The notes: generated by a model from the sequence alone, not told the origin. 64,000 nucleotides of DNA from Brevundimonas poindexterae (GCF_020524625.1 NZ_JAIVLL010000001.1:310001-374000); one strand, 5' to 3'. Positions 46,582-55,438 are shown, counted from the stretch's first letter. Made by a program: numbers and translations.

Positions 46582-47410
46582 CCTCAGCCGCCAGAAGGCC
46601 GACGCCCAGCCAGGCCCCCAGAATCGGACTCATGCCGATGCCCAGCCACGGGACCGGAAAGGCGCCGAACAGAGGCGTGACGGCGGTCGCCACGCACCAG
46701 GTCGAGAGCGCCAGCGCGGCCGTTGCCGCCGTCGACCGGCGCGCGATCCCCGCCGGAAGAAGGACGGTCACCGCCAACCCCAGCACCCCGGCCACGGCGA
46801 GGACGGGCGACACCGACCAGGCCAGCTGGACGATCTGCTCAACCTCGGGGACCGGCTGGAGCGGGTCGGGTCGGAGCCAGCTGACGACGGCCAGCGCCAG
46901 AATCGCGCCTGACAGAGCCAGCTTCGCCGGTCGCCGCAGATCCGACCGGACGACGATCACTGCAAACGCCAGGGCGAAGGCTGTGGCCTGCGAGGCGTCA
47001 GGCTGCCCCACCAGCACGGCAAGCACGCCGAGGGCCAGCACGCCCTGCCACCGCCGCAAGGGAGATCCAGCCATAGTCACCACCATCACGGGCAGGACGA
47101 CCAGGGCGACGTTGATGTGGAGCGGCCCGATATCCAGCCAGCGGCGCACCCCCTCCTCCGGCTGTCCGAAGAGACTGGCAACCAGCAGCACAGCACAGGA
47201 TATCAGAGACAAGGACCTTGCCTGGGGCCCTGGAGCGAGAGTTAGACGCGCTGCCAGCAAGGCTCCTGTGCCCCAGGCGATCAGATTGCGAACCCATGAC
47301 CCTGTCGCCACGTCCGCGAGGGCGCATATCCAGCAGCCGAGGCCCACCGTGGTCAGGCTGGCGACCGCAAAGAGTCCGTAGAACAGCAGCGAGCGACGGC
47401 TTTCCGTCAA
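46547..47410 (-). CDS. SEDS-like (FtsW/RodA-related) membrane protein, reduced
   Basis: This 287-residue protein has about nine hydrophobic segments. Three patches recall SEDS glycosyltransferases: [20 protein letters not shown] (residues 87-106, like GARRWI.LGP), [11 protein letters not shown] (about 134-144, like LQPDLGTA), and [20 protein letters not shown] (251-270, like LPFISYGGSSLLANWL). It is about 80 residues shorter than FtsW or RodA, and the HTDFIF..EE loop region is not visible. The match is by eye. The start is a TTG at 47410 overlapping the upstream stop (TTGA). Confidence 0.55.
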   Translation of the reverse strand: MTESRRSLLFYGLFAVASLTTVGLGCWICALADVATGSWVRNLIAWGTGALLAARLTLAPGPQARSLSLISCAVLLVASLFGQPEEGVRRWLDIGPLHINVALVVLPVMVVTMAGSPLRRWQGVLALGVLAVLVGQPDASQATAFALAFAVIVVRSDLRRPAKLALSGAILALAVVSWLRPDPLQPVPEVEQIVQLAWSVSPVLAVAGVLGLAVTVLLPAGIARRSTAATAALALSTWCVATAVTPLFGAFPVPWLGIGMSPILGAWLGVGLLAAEVRRAPSPPSGS

Positions 47411-47979
47411 GGCTCGACCACTTCCATCACGCCGGAATCGAACCGGACGCCCTCAAACTCGGGATAGGCCTTGCGGAGCATGGCGGTCTGATCGGGGCTG
47501 GAAGGATCCATGATGTACCAGACCCCGTCGACCATGAAGGCAAGGTTCGGCGTGATGGCGCGCACCTGGATGTCCTCGACCTCCATGAGCATGGTCAGGT
47601 CGAAGGTGACGTATCGACGGCTGCCGTCGGGGGTGACGAAGGCCTGCGCGCCGTCAACGTCGATGTCATATTGGACGATGGTCACGCTGCTCATGACCTC
47701 GCGGACCGATGCCTTGGTCGCGGCCCGGGCTTCTGCTTCGTCCACGCCGAAGTGCTCGGCGATCGTCGAGAGAAGCCGCGGCGGCAGGAAATCCATGATG
47801 GCCTCGAACTGGCCGGCATCGACATAGCCGGTCAGTTCGGCGACGCGGGCCTCGAGGCCGGCGCGCTCGTCAGCGGTCAGCTGGACGGCGGTCTGCGCAA
47901 CGGCGGATGTGGGCGTGACCAGCGGCGCAACCGCGAGGGGCCCCAGAAGGGCAAGACAGAGTGCGAGACGACGAAACAT
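47407..47979 (-). CDS. Secreted hypothetical protein
   Basis: This 190-residue protein has a signal peptide (ALCLALLGPLAVAPLVTPTS, cleavage near AVAQ). The mature domain, about 160 residues, is acidic, alpha plus beta: LTADERAGLEARVAELTGYV, FEAIMDFLPPRLLSTIAEHF, then MSSVTIVQYDIDVD and MVDGVWYIMDPSSPDQ. That pattern resembles periplasmic NTF2-like or stress proteins, but no family is certain. ATG 47979 opens the signal peptide. It is the first gene of a pair with the SEDS-like protein. Confidence 0.7.
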   Translation of the reverse strand: MFRRLALCLALLGPLAVAPLVTPTSAVAQTAVQLTADERAGLEARVAELTGYVDAGQFEAIMDFLPPRLLSTIAEHFGVDEAEARAATKASVREVMSSVTIVQYDIDVDGAQAFVTPDGSRRYVTFDLTMLMEVEDIQVRAITPNLAFMVDGVWYIMDPSSPDQTAMLRKAYPEFEGVRFDSGVMEVVEP

Positions 47980-48057
47980 GGAACCTCCCCCTTGGATCAG
48001 GGATGATTGCCTGAGGCTCGCCCGACAGGCCAGCACGTTTCTTCGTCCCGACGATTA

Positions 48058-48086
48058 TTGGATTTGTGACCAATGGCCCCTATATT
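48058..48086 (+). promoter_or_regulatory. Promoter of the tmRNA gene
   Basis: TTGGAT at 48058-48063 and TATATT at 48081-48086 are 17 bases apart, a near-consensus housekeeping promoter. It is positioned so that transcription starts at the first hairpin of the tmRNA acceptor piece. Confidence 0.65.
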
Positions 48087-48092
48087 GGGGGT

Positions 48093-48375
48093 GTCCGGGT
48101 TCGCCCGGACTATGGCGATAAAGGCGCTTGTAATAAGCGGACCGGACCCGGGTGCGATTCCCGGCGGCTCCACCATTTTCCCCCGCGTTATCGGCGGAAG
48201 GTATGGGGCCGACTAGCATCGACGGACGTGTAAAGAAGATTGCTTTCGCTCGTACTGGCCCATCGTTATCGGGCCATTTTCTAACTGCGAACGATAACTT
48301 CGCTGGGGAATACGCTGTCGCCGCGTAATGCGGTTCCGGTAATTCCAATCTAAACTCCTGGAGGTTCAGATCTTC
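48093..48375 (+). ncRNA. ssrA: Circularly permuted two-piece tmRNA
   Basis: The acceptor piece comes first and ends at 48175 with T arm CCGGG-TGCGATT-CCCGG, acceptor strand CGGCTCC, discriminator A and CCA. About 29 bases (48176-48204) are then removed. The coding piece begins at 48205 with GGGGCCG, which pairs with CGGCTCC and keeps the G3-U70 pair needed for alanine charging. The tag frame at 48287-48328 encodes ANDNFAGEYAVAA and a TAA stop. The outer ends, near 48093 and 48375, are estimated from hairpins. It rescues stalled ribosomes with SmpB. Confidence 0.93.
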
Positions 48376-48497
48376 AGGCGGGGCCTGTCGGGAGCCTGGC
48401 AACAGAATCCCGGCGCTTTTCCCGCATTCCGGCTCATGTCGCCCTTTCGTCCCCTGACGCACGGGGCTATCAGGGTGCGTTCCTGACTGAGGCTGGC

Positions 48498-48989
48498 ATG
48501 ACAAGCGCGACCCCACCCGTCGACGAGATGCATTATGAGCGCCTGGCGCAGGATGCCCTGCGCGGGGTGATCCGGGCCGCGCTGGCGCGCGCCGCCGAGC
48601 CCGAGGGCCTGCCCGGCGCGCACCATTTCTACATCACCTTCCAGACCCGGGCGAAGGGTGTGCAGCTGCCGCCCGATGTGGTCGCCAAATACCCCGAAGA
48701 GATGACCGTCGTCCTGCAACACCAGTACGAGGATCTGGTGGTCGAGGACGACCAGTTCAGCGTGATGCTGCGCTTCGGCGGCGTGCCCAAGGCGATGACG
48801 GTGCCCTATCGCGCCATCACCCGCTTCTTCGATCCGTCCGTGCAATTCCTGCTGCAGTTCGAAACCGTGGCTGCGCCCGATCCCGACGAGGATGGCGACG
48901 AGGAAGAGGCCGTCGAGGCACCCGTGGCCGAGGTCCCCGCCGATGACGGGCCCAAGGTCGTCTCGCTGGACCAGTTCCGGAAAAAATAG
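48498..48989 (+). CDS. sspB: ClpXP adaptor SspB, alpha type
   Basis: This 163-residue protein matches alphaproteobacterial SspB: YERLAQDALRGVIRAALARA, then HHFYITFQTRAKGVQLPPDV, MTVVLQHQYEDLVVEDDQFS and MTVPYRAITRFFDPSVQF. An acidic linker leads to the C-terminal ClpX-binding motif VVSLDQFRKK (residues 154-163). It tethers tmRNA-tagged proteins to ClpXP. The gene begins about 120 bases after the tmRNA coding piece on the same strand. Confidence 0.96.
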   Translation: MTSATPPVDEMHYERLAQDALRGVIRAALARAAEPEGLPGAHHFYITFQTRAKGVQLPPDVVAKYPEEMTVVLQHQYEDLVVEDDQFSVMLRFGGVPKAMTVPYRAITRFFDPSVQFLLQFETVAAPDPDEDGDEEEAVEAPVAEVPADDGPKVVSLDQFRKK

Positions 48990-49024
48990 CTAAGGTTTGC
49001 GGGCCAGCCGGATGGAGCCCGCCC

Positions 49025-50134
49025 TTGCCTTCACTCGCCGCCGATGCCCTGCTGATCGGGGTCGTGTATGCCATCGCGCTTGCGCTGCTGCGGGCGTCGT
49101 ATCAGCGTAGTGGACGGGTCTGGGTGCTGCGCCACTGCATCGTCGTCCCGAACGCGCGCCGGCCGTCGCAGCGGGCCTGGGTCGAGGGATGGATCGGCGA
49201 GGCCGTCATCCTGACCCTCGCCGCCGCAGCCAGTCTGATCATCGCCTATTTCACCCCGGATATTTCACTGGTCGGCCTGCTGACCCGCTGGTGGTGGCAG
49301 GCCCTGCTGGCCACCCTGATCGTGGTGGCCGTCGTGCAGATCTACTCCACGACGGTCATCCGCGCTGCCGTGCTGGAAGGGCGGAAGGCGGTCTATTGCA
49401 AGCGCCTGCGGGCGGCCTATGCGACCTATAATTTCTACAGCGTCTGCCTGTTCGGGGTCGGCGCCATGGTTCTGCTGATGCTGGCGGCCCAGTATCTGAG
49501 CGATGCGGCGGCTTTCCGGGCCGAGGCACGGGTGATCTCCGATGTCTTCGATCTGGCGCGCATGGCCGCCCTGTCGGGTACGGAGCCGGACGCGTCGTTA
49601 CAGGGCCGGTACGTCGAGGCGATGACGCTGGCCGAGACCGGCTTTGGCCGCATCGCGCTGGCCGCCAAGCTGCTGCAGAGCCAGTTCAATCCGCTGTTCG
49701 TGTTCGCCGGCCTGCTGATCGGGATCAATATGCTGATCAACTTCACGCCGCTGAAGCACATGTTCATGGGCGAGGCCGTGCTGATGACCGCCATCTTCAC
49801 CTATGGCCCGCTCGCCATCATCGGCCTGTTCGCCCTGGCGGTTTACATGGGCTCGTACGAGACGCTGATGGAGGGCGTACTGGCCAATGTGCGGGCCTTC
49901 ACGCCGCCACCCGGGCTCGGCGACTGGGAGATTGCCCAGCGCCACTCCGAAATGGTGGCCGAGCTGGCCAACTCCATCAACCTGTTTGGCTTCGTGCGGA
50001 TGATCGCGGGCGAAGGCGGCGGCTTTGCCATCCTCGCCTGGGGCGTGCAGTTCGCGCTCGACAAGATTTCGGACAAGAAGGAGGCCGTGCCGGTCCGCCT
50101 GCCGAATGCCCGGTTCCGTCCCAATGCGGGTTAG
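49025..50134 (+). CDS. Polytopic membrane protein of unknown function
   Basis: This 369-residue protein has about seven hydrophobic segments (for example LLIGVVYAIALALLRA, AVILTLAAAASLIIAYF, LLATLIVVAVVQIY, FGVGAMVLLMLAAQYL, PLFVFAGLLIGINMLI, AVLMTAIFTYGPLAIIGLFA). A central soluble stretch of about 60 residues carries PDASLQGRYVEAMTLAETGF. No family is recognised. The start is a TTG at 49025 with GGAG seven bases upstream. Its last 11 bases overlap the following exported EEP protein gene, so the two are co-translated. Confidence 0.7.
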   Translation: MPSLAADALLIGVVYAIALALLRASYQRSGRVWVLRHCIVVPNARRPSQRAWVEGWIGEAVILTLAAAASLIIAYFTPDISLVGLLTRWWWQALLATLIVVAVVQIYSTTVIRAAVLEGRKAVYCKRLRAAYATYNFYSVCLFGVGAMVLLMLAAQYLSDAAAFRAEARVISDVFDLARMAALSGTEPDASLQGRYVEAMTLAETGFGRIALAAKLLQSQFNPLFVFAGLLIGINMLINFTPLKHMFMGEAVLMTAIFTYGPLAIIGLFALAVYMGSYETLMEGVLANVRAFTPPPGLGDWEIAQRHSEMVAELANSINLFGFVRMIAGEGGGFAILAWGVQFALDKISDKKEAVPVRLPNARFRPNAG

Positions 50135-51176
50135 GGCCGCCGTCGCCACCGCCGTGGTCTTCTGCGCGGGGCTGATCGCGGTGCATGCCTGTTCGGCGCC
50201 GCTGAAAGACGCTACGCCCCGCCCCTTCCCTGCCCATCCGGAGTGGCCGCAGTCCATGGACACCATCAGCGTCATCACCTGGAACCTGGGCTATAGCGGA
50301 CTGGGACGGGGGTCGGACTTCTTCGCCGACGGCGGTCGCTCGTACCTGCCGCCGGGGCCGGGCACGACGCGCGAGTCGGCCGATGCGATCGCGGCCTGGC
50401 TGGGCGACAGCGATGCGGATGTGATCCTGACCCAGGAGAACGCCCGGGCCAGCGTGGTCAACTACTGGACCGATCTGAAGGGCCGCACGGACCGGGCGCT
50501 GGCGGACTATCAGGCGCAGTTCCACGACGACTTCCGCACCCGCTATCTGCCGCCGCCGCTCAGGATCAGTAACGGGATGGCGACCTATGTGCGCCATGGG
50601 CGGGTCCGGTCCGAGATCTGGCCCATGCCCAGCGACGGCGACCCCTATGACGGCCTGATCCGGCGTCGCTACGGGGCGCTGGCCACCTATGTCGAGGGGC
50701 CCGGCGGGTGCTGGGTGATGGTCAATCTGCATACCTCGGCCTTTGACGAGGGCGGCGCCCTGCGCAAGCGTCAGGTGGCCGCCGTGCTGGAGCGCGCAAG
50801 CGAGGCGCACGGCCAGGGGTGGCGTGTGGTGATCGGGGGCGACTTCAACCTGCGCCTCGTGGAGACCGCCTTCCCGCACACGACCGAGGATCAGTATCTG
50901 GACTGGATCCACGACTTTCCGGACGAGGTTCTGCCTGAGGGCTGGCGGATCGCCGCGGACGCCTCGGTGCCCAGCGTGAGGACCAATGAGCGCCCCTTCG
51001 AGGCGGGTCAGAACTATACGACGGTGATCGACGGCTTCCTTGTCTCGCCTGGCGTCGAGGTGGTGTCGGTCGCGGGAACGCCCATGGGCTTTCGCCATTC
51101 CGACCACCAGCCGGTGCGGGCGGTGTTCAGGAGCGCCGAGATGCCGGGTGCGGCGGTCTGTAGCGAGGCGCCCTGA
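50124..51176 (+). CDS. Endonuclease/exonuclease/phosphatase-family lipoprotein
   Basis: This 350-residue protein has a lipoprotein-like leader (VVFCAGLIAVHACSAP, Cys at residue 23) and the EEP fold motifs SVITWNLGYSG, ILTQENAR (Glu for metal), VIGGDFNLRL and FRHSDHQPVRA (Asp-His). Such enzymes cut phosphodiesters in DNA, sphingomyelin or phosphoinositides; an exported form suggests an extracellular or periplasmic substrate. ATG 50124 overlaps the upstream gene by 11 bases. The segment GLGRGSDFFADGGRSYLPPG is a family-like insertion. Confidence 0.85.
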   Translation: MRVRAAVATAVVFCAGLIAVHACSAPLKDATPRPFPAHPEWPQSMDTISVITWNLGYSGLGRGSDFFADGGRSYLPPGPGTTRESADAIAAWLGDSDADVILTQENARASVVNYWTDLKGRTDRALADYQAQFHDDFRTRYLPPPLRISNGMATYVRHGRVRSEIWPMPSDGDPYDGLIRRRYGALATYVEGPGGCWVMVNLHTSAFDEGGALRKRQVAAVLERASEAHGQGWRVVIGGDFNLRLVETAFPHTTEDQYLDWIHDFPDEVLPEGWRIAADASVPSVRTNERPFEAGQNYTTVIDGFLVSPGVEVVSVAGTPMGFRHSDHQPVRAVFRSAEMPGAAVCSEAP

Positions 51177-51248
51177 ACGGCATCAGGGTCAGCAGGCTTG
51201 ACCCCCTGACGATTTGGCGGCTCCAATCGCATCAGGAGGAGGCTCGCC

Positions 51249-52007
51249 ATGATCCGTCGCATCATCCCTGCCCTGTTCGGCGCCCTCGTGCTGCTGGGCA
51301 CAGGCGCCTCGCCGGCTGCGGCCGAGCCGGAGACGGGGTTCGAGGGCTGGGCCTCGGCCATCGTCGCCGCCGACTGGCGCACCAGCCGCGGTACGCCGAT
51401 CCAGGCCTTTGACAATGCCCGGCGCGATCTGGTGGCCGGCTTTACCGCAGTCGGCTTCGACCGGGCCGATATGGTCGACTTCAGCCTCCGCCCTGACGTG
51501 CCGAATCCGACCGGGGGTGACGAGGCCCTCGCCGCGATCACGGAAGTGACAGGCCGGGCCACGAAGGGGTGCTTCCTCTATTTCACCTCGCACGGCTCGC
51601 CACGCGGGATCGTGTTCGGCCCGGACCGGATGATCAGCCCCGTGCTGATGGACCGGCTGGTCGATGGCTGGTGCGGCGAGCGGCCCACGGTGGTGGTCGT
51701 CTCGGCCTGTTTCTCGGGGGTGTTCGCCGATCAGCTGGCGGCCCCGAACCGGATGATCATGACGGCGGCGCGGCGGGATCGCTCCTCGTTCGGCTGTTCC
51801 GAGGACGCCACCTATCCCTATTTCGACGGCTGTGTGCTGGAGAGCCTGCCGACGGCGCCGGACTTCCTCGCCCTGGCCGATCAGGCCGCCCTGTGCGTCG
51901 AGCGGCGCGAGCAGGAGGAAGGCCTGAGCCCCGCCTCCGGCCCGCAGACCGTGGTCGGGGTCGAGCTTGCCCCCCTGCTGAGCACCACCTACGCCTTTCG
52001 TCGCTGA
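51249..52007 (+). CDS. Secreted C13-family (legumain/caspase-like) cysteine peptidase
   Basis: This 252-residue protein has a signal peptide (IPALFGALVLLGTGASPAAA) and the C13 catalytic pair: His115 in CFLYFTSHGSPRGI and Cys154 in TVVVVSACFSGVFAD. Further stretches fit the family: WASAIVAADWRTSRGTP, then NARRDLVAGFTAVGF and MTAARRDRSSFGCSEDA. Known C13 enzymes cleave after Asn or Asp or act as transamidases; the bacterial secreted ones are little studied. A ribosome site AGGAGGAGG lies just before ATG 51249. Confidence 0.85.
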   Translation: MIRRIIPALFGALVLLGTGASPAAAEPETGFEGWASAIVAADWRTSRGTPIQAFDNARRDLVAGFTAVGFDRADMVDFSLRPDVPNPTGGDEALAAITEVTGRATKGCFLYFTSHGSPRGIVFGPDRMISPVLMDRLVDGWCGERPTVVVVSACFSGVFADQLAAPNRMIMTAARRDRSSFGCSEDATYPYFDGCVLESLPTAPDFLALADQAALCVERREQEEGLSPASGPQTVVGVELAPLLSTTYAFRR

Positions 52008-52078
52008 CCGCATCTTCCCGCTTGCCATAACCGGCCAGCCGTGGAACATATGCAGAACATAGAGGCAGGAGGGACGAC

Positions 52079-52486
52079 ATGCTCGAGGGCGGATGCCACT
52101 GTGGGGCAGTGCGGTACAAGACGGACGGCAAGGTCGAGCATCACGCGCTCTGCCATTGCATCGACTGCAGGAAGTCAGCGGGCGCGCCGGCGGTCAGCTG
52201 GTGTCTGGTGCCGACCGACAGTCTGACGATCACCGGCGAAACGCGGACCTACGCCTCGTCCGAGCATGGGCGGCGGTCGTTCTGCGTCACCTGTGGAACG
52301 GGCCTGTTCTATACGAATGAGGTCATTTTCCCGGGCATGACCGACATTCAGGGGGCCACGCTGGATAACCCGGACGTCCTGCCGATTCAGGCCCAGATCC
52401 AGACGGCCGAGCGCATCGGCTGGATGGCGACCCTGGATCAGCTGCCGGCGTTCGAGCGCTATCCGCCGATCGGGCCGGACGCCTGA
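52079..52486 (+). CDS. GFA/CENP-V-family zinc protein
   Basis: This 135-residue protein has the complete cysteine set of the glutathione-dependent formaldehyde-activating fold: GGCHCGAVRY (Cys6, Cys8), CHCIDCRKSAGAP, and SFCVTCGTGLFY. These bind structural zinc ions. Most members have no proven enzyme activity, so a formaldehyde role should not be assumed. It stands alone between an exported peptidase and a lipoprotein gene. Confidence 0.92.
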   Translation: MLEGGCHCGAVRYKTDGKVEHHALCHCIDCRKSAGAPAVSWCLVPTDSLTITGETRTYASSEHGRRSFCVTCGTGLFYTNEVIFPGMTDIQGATLDNPDVLPIQAQIQTAERIGWMATLDQLPAFERYPPIGPDA

Positions 52487-52542
52487 GCCTTGCCTCGGTC
52501 ATGTATCCATTCCAACCTGCCCTGATCTGTGGGGAGGTCTTC

Positions 52543-52956
52543 ATGCTGAAGCGCGTTTTGCCTGTCTTTGCCGCACTGAGTCTGGGGGGATGTGCCTCCG
52601 ATATGCAGGCGGGTGACCCTTTTGCCGATATGTTCGGCGGCGTTCCTGAAGCGCGGGCGGCACGGGTCGCAGCCGTAGTTGCGTCCCACCCTCTCGGTAC
52701 GGAGCAGAACCCCGTGCGGGTCAACATGCCTGCCGGGCAAAGGAGCTACCTGGGCCGCCTGCGCTGCGCCGATGGAAAGACCCCGACGTTTCACCGTCTC
52801 GGGAGTGCCGGCGACGGGCCCTATGGCACCATCATTGACGGATACCAGGTCGACTGCCCCGGCTCACAACCGGCCAGCAATGTGATCTTCCTCGATATGT
52901 ATCACCCCAATCACTACGAGACCGAGGCCCCGCCCGGATATACGATCGTCCCCTAG
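52543..52956 (+). CDS. Small lipoprotein of unknown function
   Basis: This 137-residue protein has a lipoprotein signal (VLPVFAALSLGGCASD, Cys at residue 17). The mature part has a beta-like core, LGTEQNPVRVNMPAGQRSYL, RLRCADGKTPTFHRLGS, then IIDGYQVDCPGSQPASNVIF and the C-terminal YHPNHYETEAPPGYTI. Two Cys in the core could pair. No family is recognised. GGGGAGG lies six bases before ATG 52543. Its stop is near that of the convergent RusA-like gene. Confidence 0.75.
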   Translation: MLKRVLPVFAALSLGGCASDMQAGDPFADMFGGVPEARAARVAAVVASHPLGTEQNPVRVNMPAGQRSYLGRLRCADGKTPTFHRLGSAGDGPYGTIIDGYQVDCPGSQPASNVIFLDMYHPNHYETEAPPGYTIVP

Positions 52957-52957
52957 G

Positions 52958-53314
52958 TCAGGGCCTGGGAAAGACCCGGATGACGATGCGTTCGCGCTCG
53001 CCCTCGTGGCGCTGGACCAGCAGGCGCGCGACCTGGGCGTCGTCGTGGAACAGATAGCCCTTGATCGCGTCCAGCAAGGCCTTGGCCAGATTGTCGAGGT
53101 CCATGTGCGGGGGCTCGCCCACATGCTCCATGTCGATCTCGACGACGTGGTCGCCCCATGAGGGGCGGGCGCCGCGCCATTCCTTGCGCATGAACTCATA
53201 GACGAGCGGCTTGTAGTATTTGGCCTGGGTGGTCAGGCCGTCGATGGTGATCTCGACCCCCTGCCCGGCCTCGCGCGCCCGGACCTTCCCCGTGCCGATC
53301 CAGTCCGGACTCAC
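52958..53314 (-). CDS. RusA-family Holliday junction resolvase-like protein
   Basis: This 118-residue protein has the RusA signature in its C-terminal half: PPHMDLDNLAKALLDAIKGY then LFHDDAQVARL, with Asp72, Asp74, Lys78 and Asp91/92 in positions that match the catalytic acids and lysine of RusA. RusA enzymes resolve Holliday junctions and are mostly encoded by phages. No phage gene is nearby. The GTG start overlaps the stop of the cyclophilin gene (GTGA), so the two are co-translated. Confidence 0.8.
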   Translation of the reverse strand: MSPDWIGTGKVRAREAGQGVEITIDGLTTQAKYYKPLVYEFMRKEWRGARPSWGDHVVEIDMEHVGEPPHMDLDNLAKALLDAIKGYLFHDDAQVARLLVQRHEGERERIVIRVFPRP

Positions 53315-53928
53315 GGGAAGCAGGGCGCCGGCAGGTCGCCGACCAGACTGGCGGACAGGATACGCACCGGCGGCGTCAGCTGTTCCTCGGCATTCGCAGG
53401 ACTGCGGTGGATCGCGTGCACAAGATCCATACCGGCCGTCACATGACCGAAGGCGGCAAAGCCCTGGCCATCCGGGTTGCGCGCGCCGCCATAGTCGAGG
53501 CTGGGCGCGTCCTCGACCACGATGAAGAGGCTGGAGGTCGCCGTGTCGGGCCCGTCGCGCGCCATGGAGATGGTCCCCGCCAGATGGCTGAGGCCCGTGT
53601 CGCGGGTGCGCTCAAGGCTGACCGGCGGGTTGAGGTCATCGTCCGACCCGCGTGGGGTGGCCGCCTGGATGACGCTGATCGGATTGGGGTTGGCGTTGGT
53701 CTCGGCGACGACGGTGCGGAAGAAGCTGCCCCCCTCGTAGTGGCCGTCGGTGACGTAGGACAGGAAGTTGCAGACCGTCAGCGGGGCCTTGTCCGTCGCC
53801 AGCTCAAGCGAGATGACGCCGCGCTCGGTGACCAGATCGACGCGCACCGGATCGCCGACCGGCCGGGCTTCCGTCGCACAGGCCGCGAGGGCCATGGCGG
53901 CGACCGGAATCAGGGACAGAATTCGCAT
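53311..53928 (-). CDS. Cyclophilin-type peptidyl-prolyl isomerase, lipoprotein
   Basis: This 205-residue protein has a lipoprotein signal (ILSLIPVAAMALAACATE, Cys at residue 17) and a cyclophilin domain: RGVISLELATDKAPLTVCNF, then GSFFRTVVAETN, LAGTISMARDGPDTATSSLF and FAAFGHVTAGMDLVHAIHR. Several usual cyclophilin residues are changed (SSLFIVV for SQFFI), so activity may be reduced. The family folds envelope proteins. ATG 53928 opens the signal; the upstream frame is not conserved-looking. It overlaps the RusA-like gene by four bases. Confidence 0.9.
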   Translation of the reverse strand: MRILSLIPVAAMALAACATEARPVGDPVRVDLVTERGVISLELATDKAPLTVCNFLSYVTDGHYEGGSFFRTVVAETNANPNPISVIQAATPRGSDDDLNPPVSLERTRDTGLSHLAGTISMARDGPDTATSSLFIVVEDAPSLDYGGARNPDGQGFAAFGHVTAGMDLVHAIHRSPANAEEQLTPPVRILSASLVGDLPAPCFP

Positions 53929-54034
53929 CAGGTCCTCCGCATGTGAGGGCCGCTTGCCCCCCTGACGCTTCGTGCTACACCCGCGCCCATCCAGGCGCCA
54001 AGCCCGATCCCTCTCCGCTGCCGGAAAGCTGTCC

Positions 54035-55432
54035 ATGTCCGATACCCAGAAGCCCCGCGTCGAAACCGATACCTTTGGCCCGATCGATGTGCCCGCCAGC
54101 CGCTACTGGGGCGCGCAGGCGCAGCGCAGCCTGGGCAATTTCAAGATCGGATGGGAGACGCAGCCCCTGCCGGTCGTGCGCGCGCTGGGCATCGTCAAGA
54201 AGGCCGCCGCCGAGACCAATATGGCGCTGGGCAAGCTGGACCCGAAACTGGGCAACACCATCGTCAAGGCCGCCGATGAGGTGATCGAGGGCAAGCTGAA
54301 CGACCACTTCCCGCTGGTGGTCTGGCAGACCGGCTCGGGCACCCAGTCGAACATGAACGCCAATGAGGTGATCTCGAACCGCGCCATCGAGATGCTGGGC
54401 GGCGAGATGGGATCCAAGGCCCCCGTTCACCCGAACGACCATGTGAACATGAGCCAGTCGTCGAACGACACCTATCCGACGGCCATGCACATCGCCTGTG
54501 CCGAGGAGGTGGTGCACCGCCTGCTGCCGGCCCTGCAGACCCTGCACAACGCCCTGAACGACAAGGCCCAGGCGTGGAAGGACATCATCAAGATCGGCCG
54601 CACCCACACCCAGGACGCCACGCCCATTACGCTGGGGCAGGAGTTCAGCGGCTATACCCAGCAGATCGCCAAGGGGATTGAGCGGATCAAGGGCACCCTG
54701 CCCGACCTGATGCAGCTGGCGCAGGGCGGCACGGCCGTCGGCACCGGCCTGTCGGCACCCGTCGGATTCGCCGAAGGCGTGGCCGACAAGATCGCCCAGA
54801 TCACCGGCCTGCCCTTCACCTCGGCGCCGAACAAGTTCGAGGCCCTGGCCGCGCACGACGCCATGGTCATGACCCACGGCGCGATCAACACGGTCGCCAT
54901 GTCGTGCTTCAAGATCGCCAACGACATCCGCTTCCTCGGCTCGGGCCCGCGCTCGGGTCTGGGCGAGCTGGCCCTGCCGGAGAACGAGCCCGGCTCCTCG
55001 ATCATGCCGGGCAAGGTCAATCCGACCCAGTGCGAGGCCCTGACCCAGGTGTGCGCCCACATCCACGGCAACAATGCCGCCATCGGCTTTGCCGGGTCGC
55101 AGGGGCATTTCGAGCTGAATGTCTACAATCCGATGATGGCCTACAACTTCCTGCAGTCGGTGCGGCTGCTGGCGGATGCGGCGGTCAGCTTCACCGATAA
55201 CTGCGTGGTCGGTATCGAGCCCCGTCTCGACAACATCGAGCGGGGGCTGAAAAACTCGCTGATGCTGGTGACGCCGCTCAAGGAAAAGTACGGCTACGAC
55301 CTGGCCGCCAAGGTGGCCAAGACCGCGCACAAGAACGGCACGACGCTGCGCGAGGAAGCCATCGCCCTCGGCATCCCGGGCGAGGACTTCGACGCCCTCG
55401 TGCGGCCCGAGACGATGATCGCGCCGGGCTGA
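54035..55432 (+). CDS. fumC: Fumarate hydratase, class II
   Basis: This 465-residue enzyme has [20 protein letters not shown] at the start, [13 protein letters not shown], the SIGRTH-like [16 protein letters not shown], and the signature [17 protein letters not shown]. It interconverts fumarate and malate without an iron-sulfur cluster. The length is normal for class II. ATG 54035 precedes the conserved N-terminus directly. It is divergent from the cyclophilin gene. Confidence 0.97.
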   Translation: MSDTQKPRVETDTFGPIDVPASRYWGAQAQRSLGNFKIGWETQPLPVVRALGIVKKAAAETNMALGKLDPKLGNTIVKAADEVIEGKLNDHFPLVVWQTGSGTQSNMNANEVISNRAIEMLGGEMGSKAPVHPNDHVNMSQSSNDTYPTAMHIACAEEVVHRLLPALQTLHNALNDKAQAWKDIIKIGRTHTQDATPITLGQEFSGYTQQIAKGIERIKGTLPDLMQLAQGGTAVGTGLSAPVGFAEGVADKIAQITGLPFTSAPNKFEALAAHDAMVMTHGAINTVAMSCFKIANDIRFLGSGPRSGLGELALPENEPGSSIMPGKVNPTQCEALTQVCAHIHGNNAAIGFAGSQGHFELNVYNPMMAYNFLQSVRLLADAAVSFTDNCVVGIEPRLDNIERGLKNSLMLVTPLKEKYGYDLAAKVAKTAHKNGTTLREEAIALGIPGEDFDALVRPETMIAPG

Positions 55433-55438
55433 GGGACG

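Noticed and set aside
52958..53314. Prophage remnant suggested by the RusA-like gene
   Set aside because: All neighbours are housekeeping genes and no integrase, capsid gene or attachment repeat was found.
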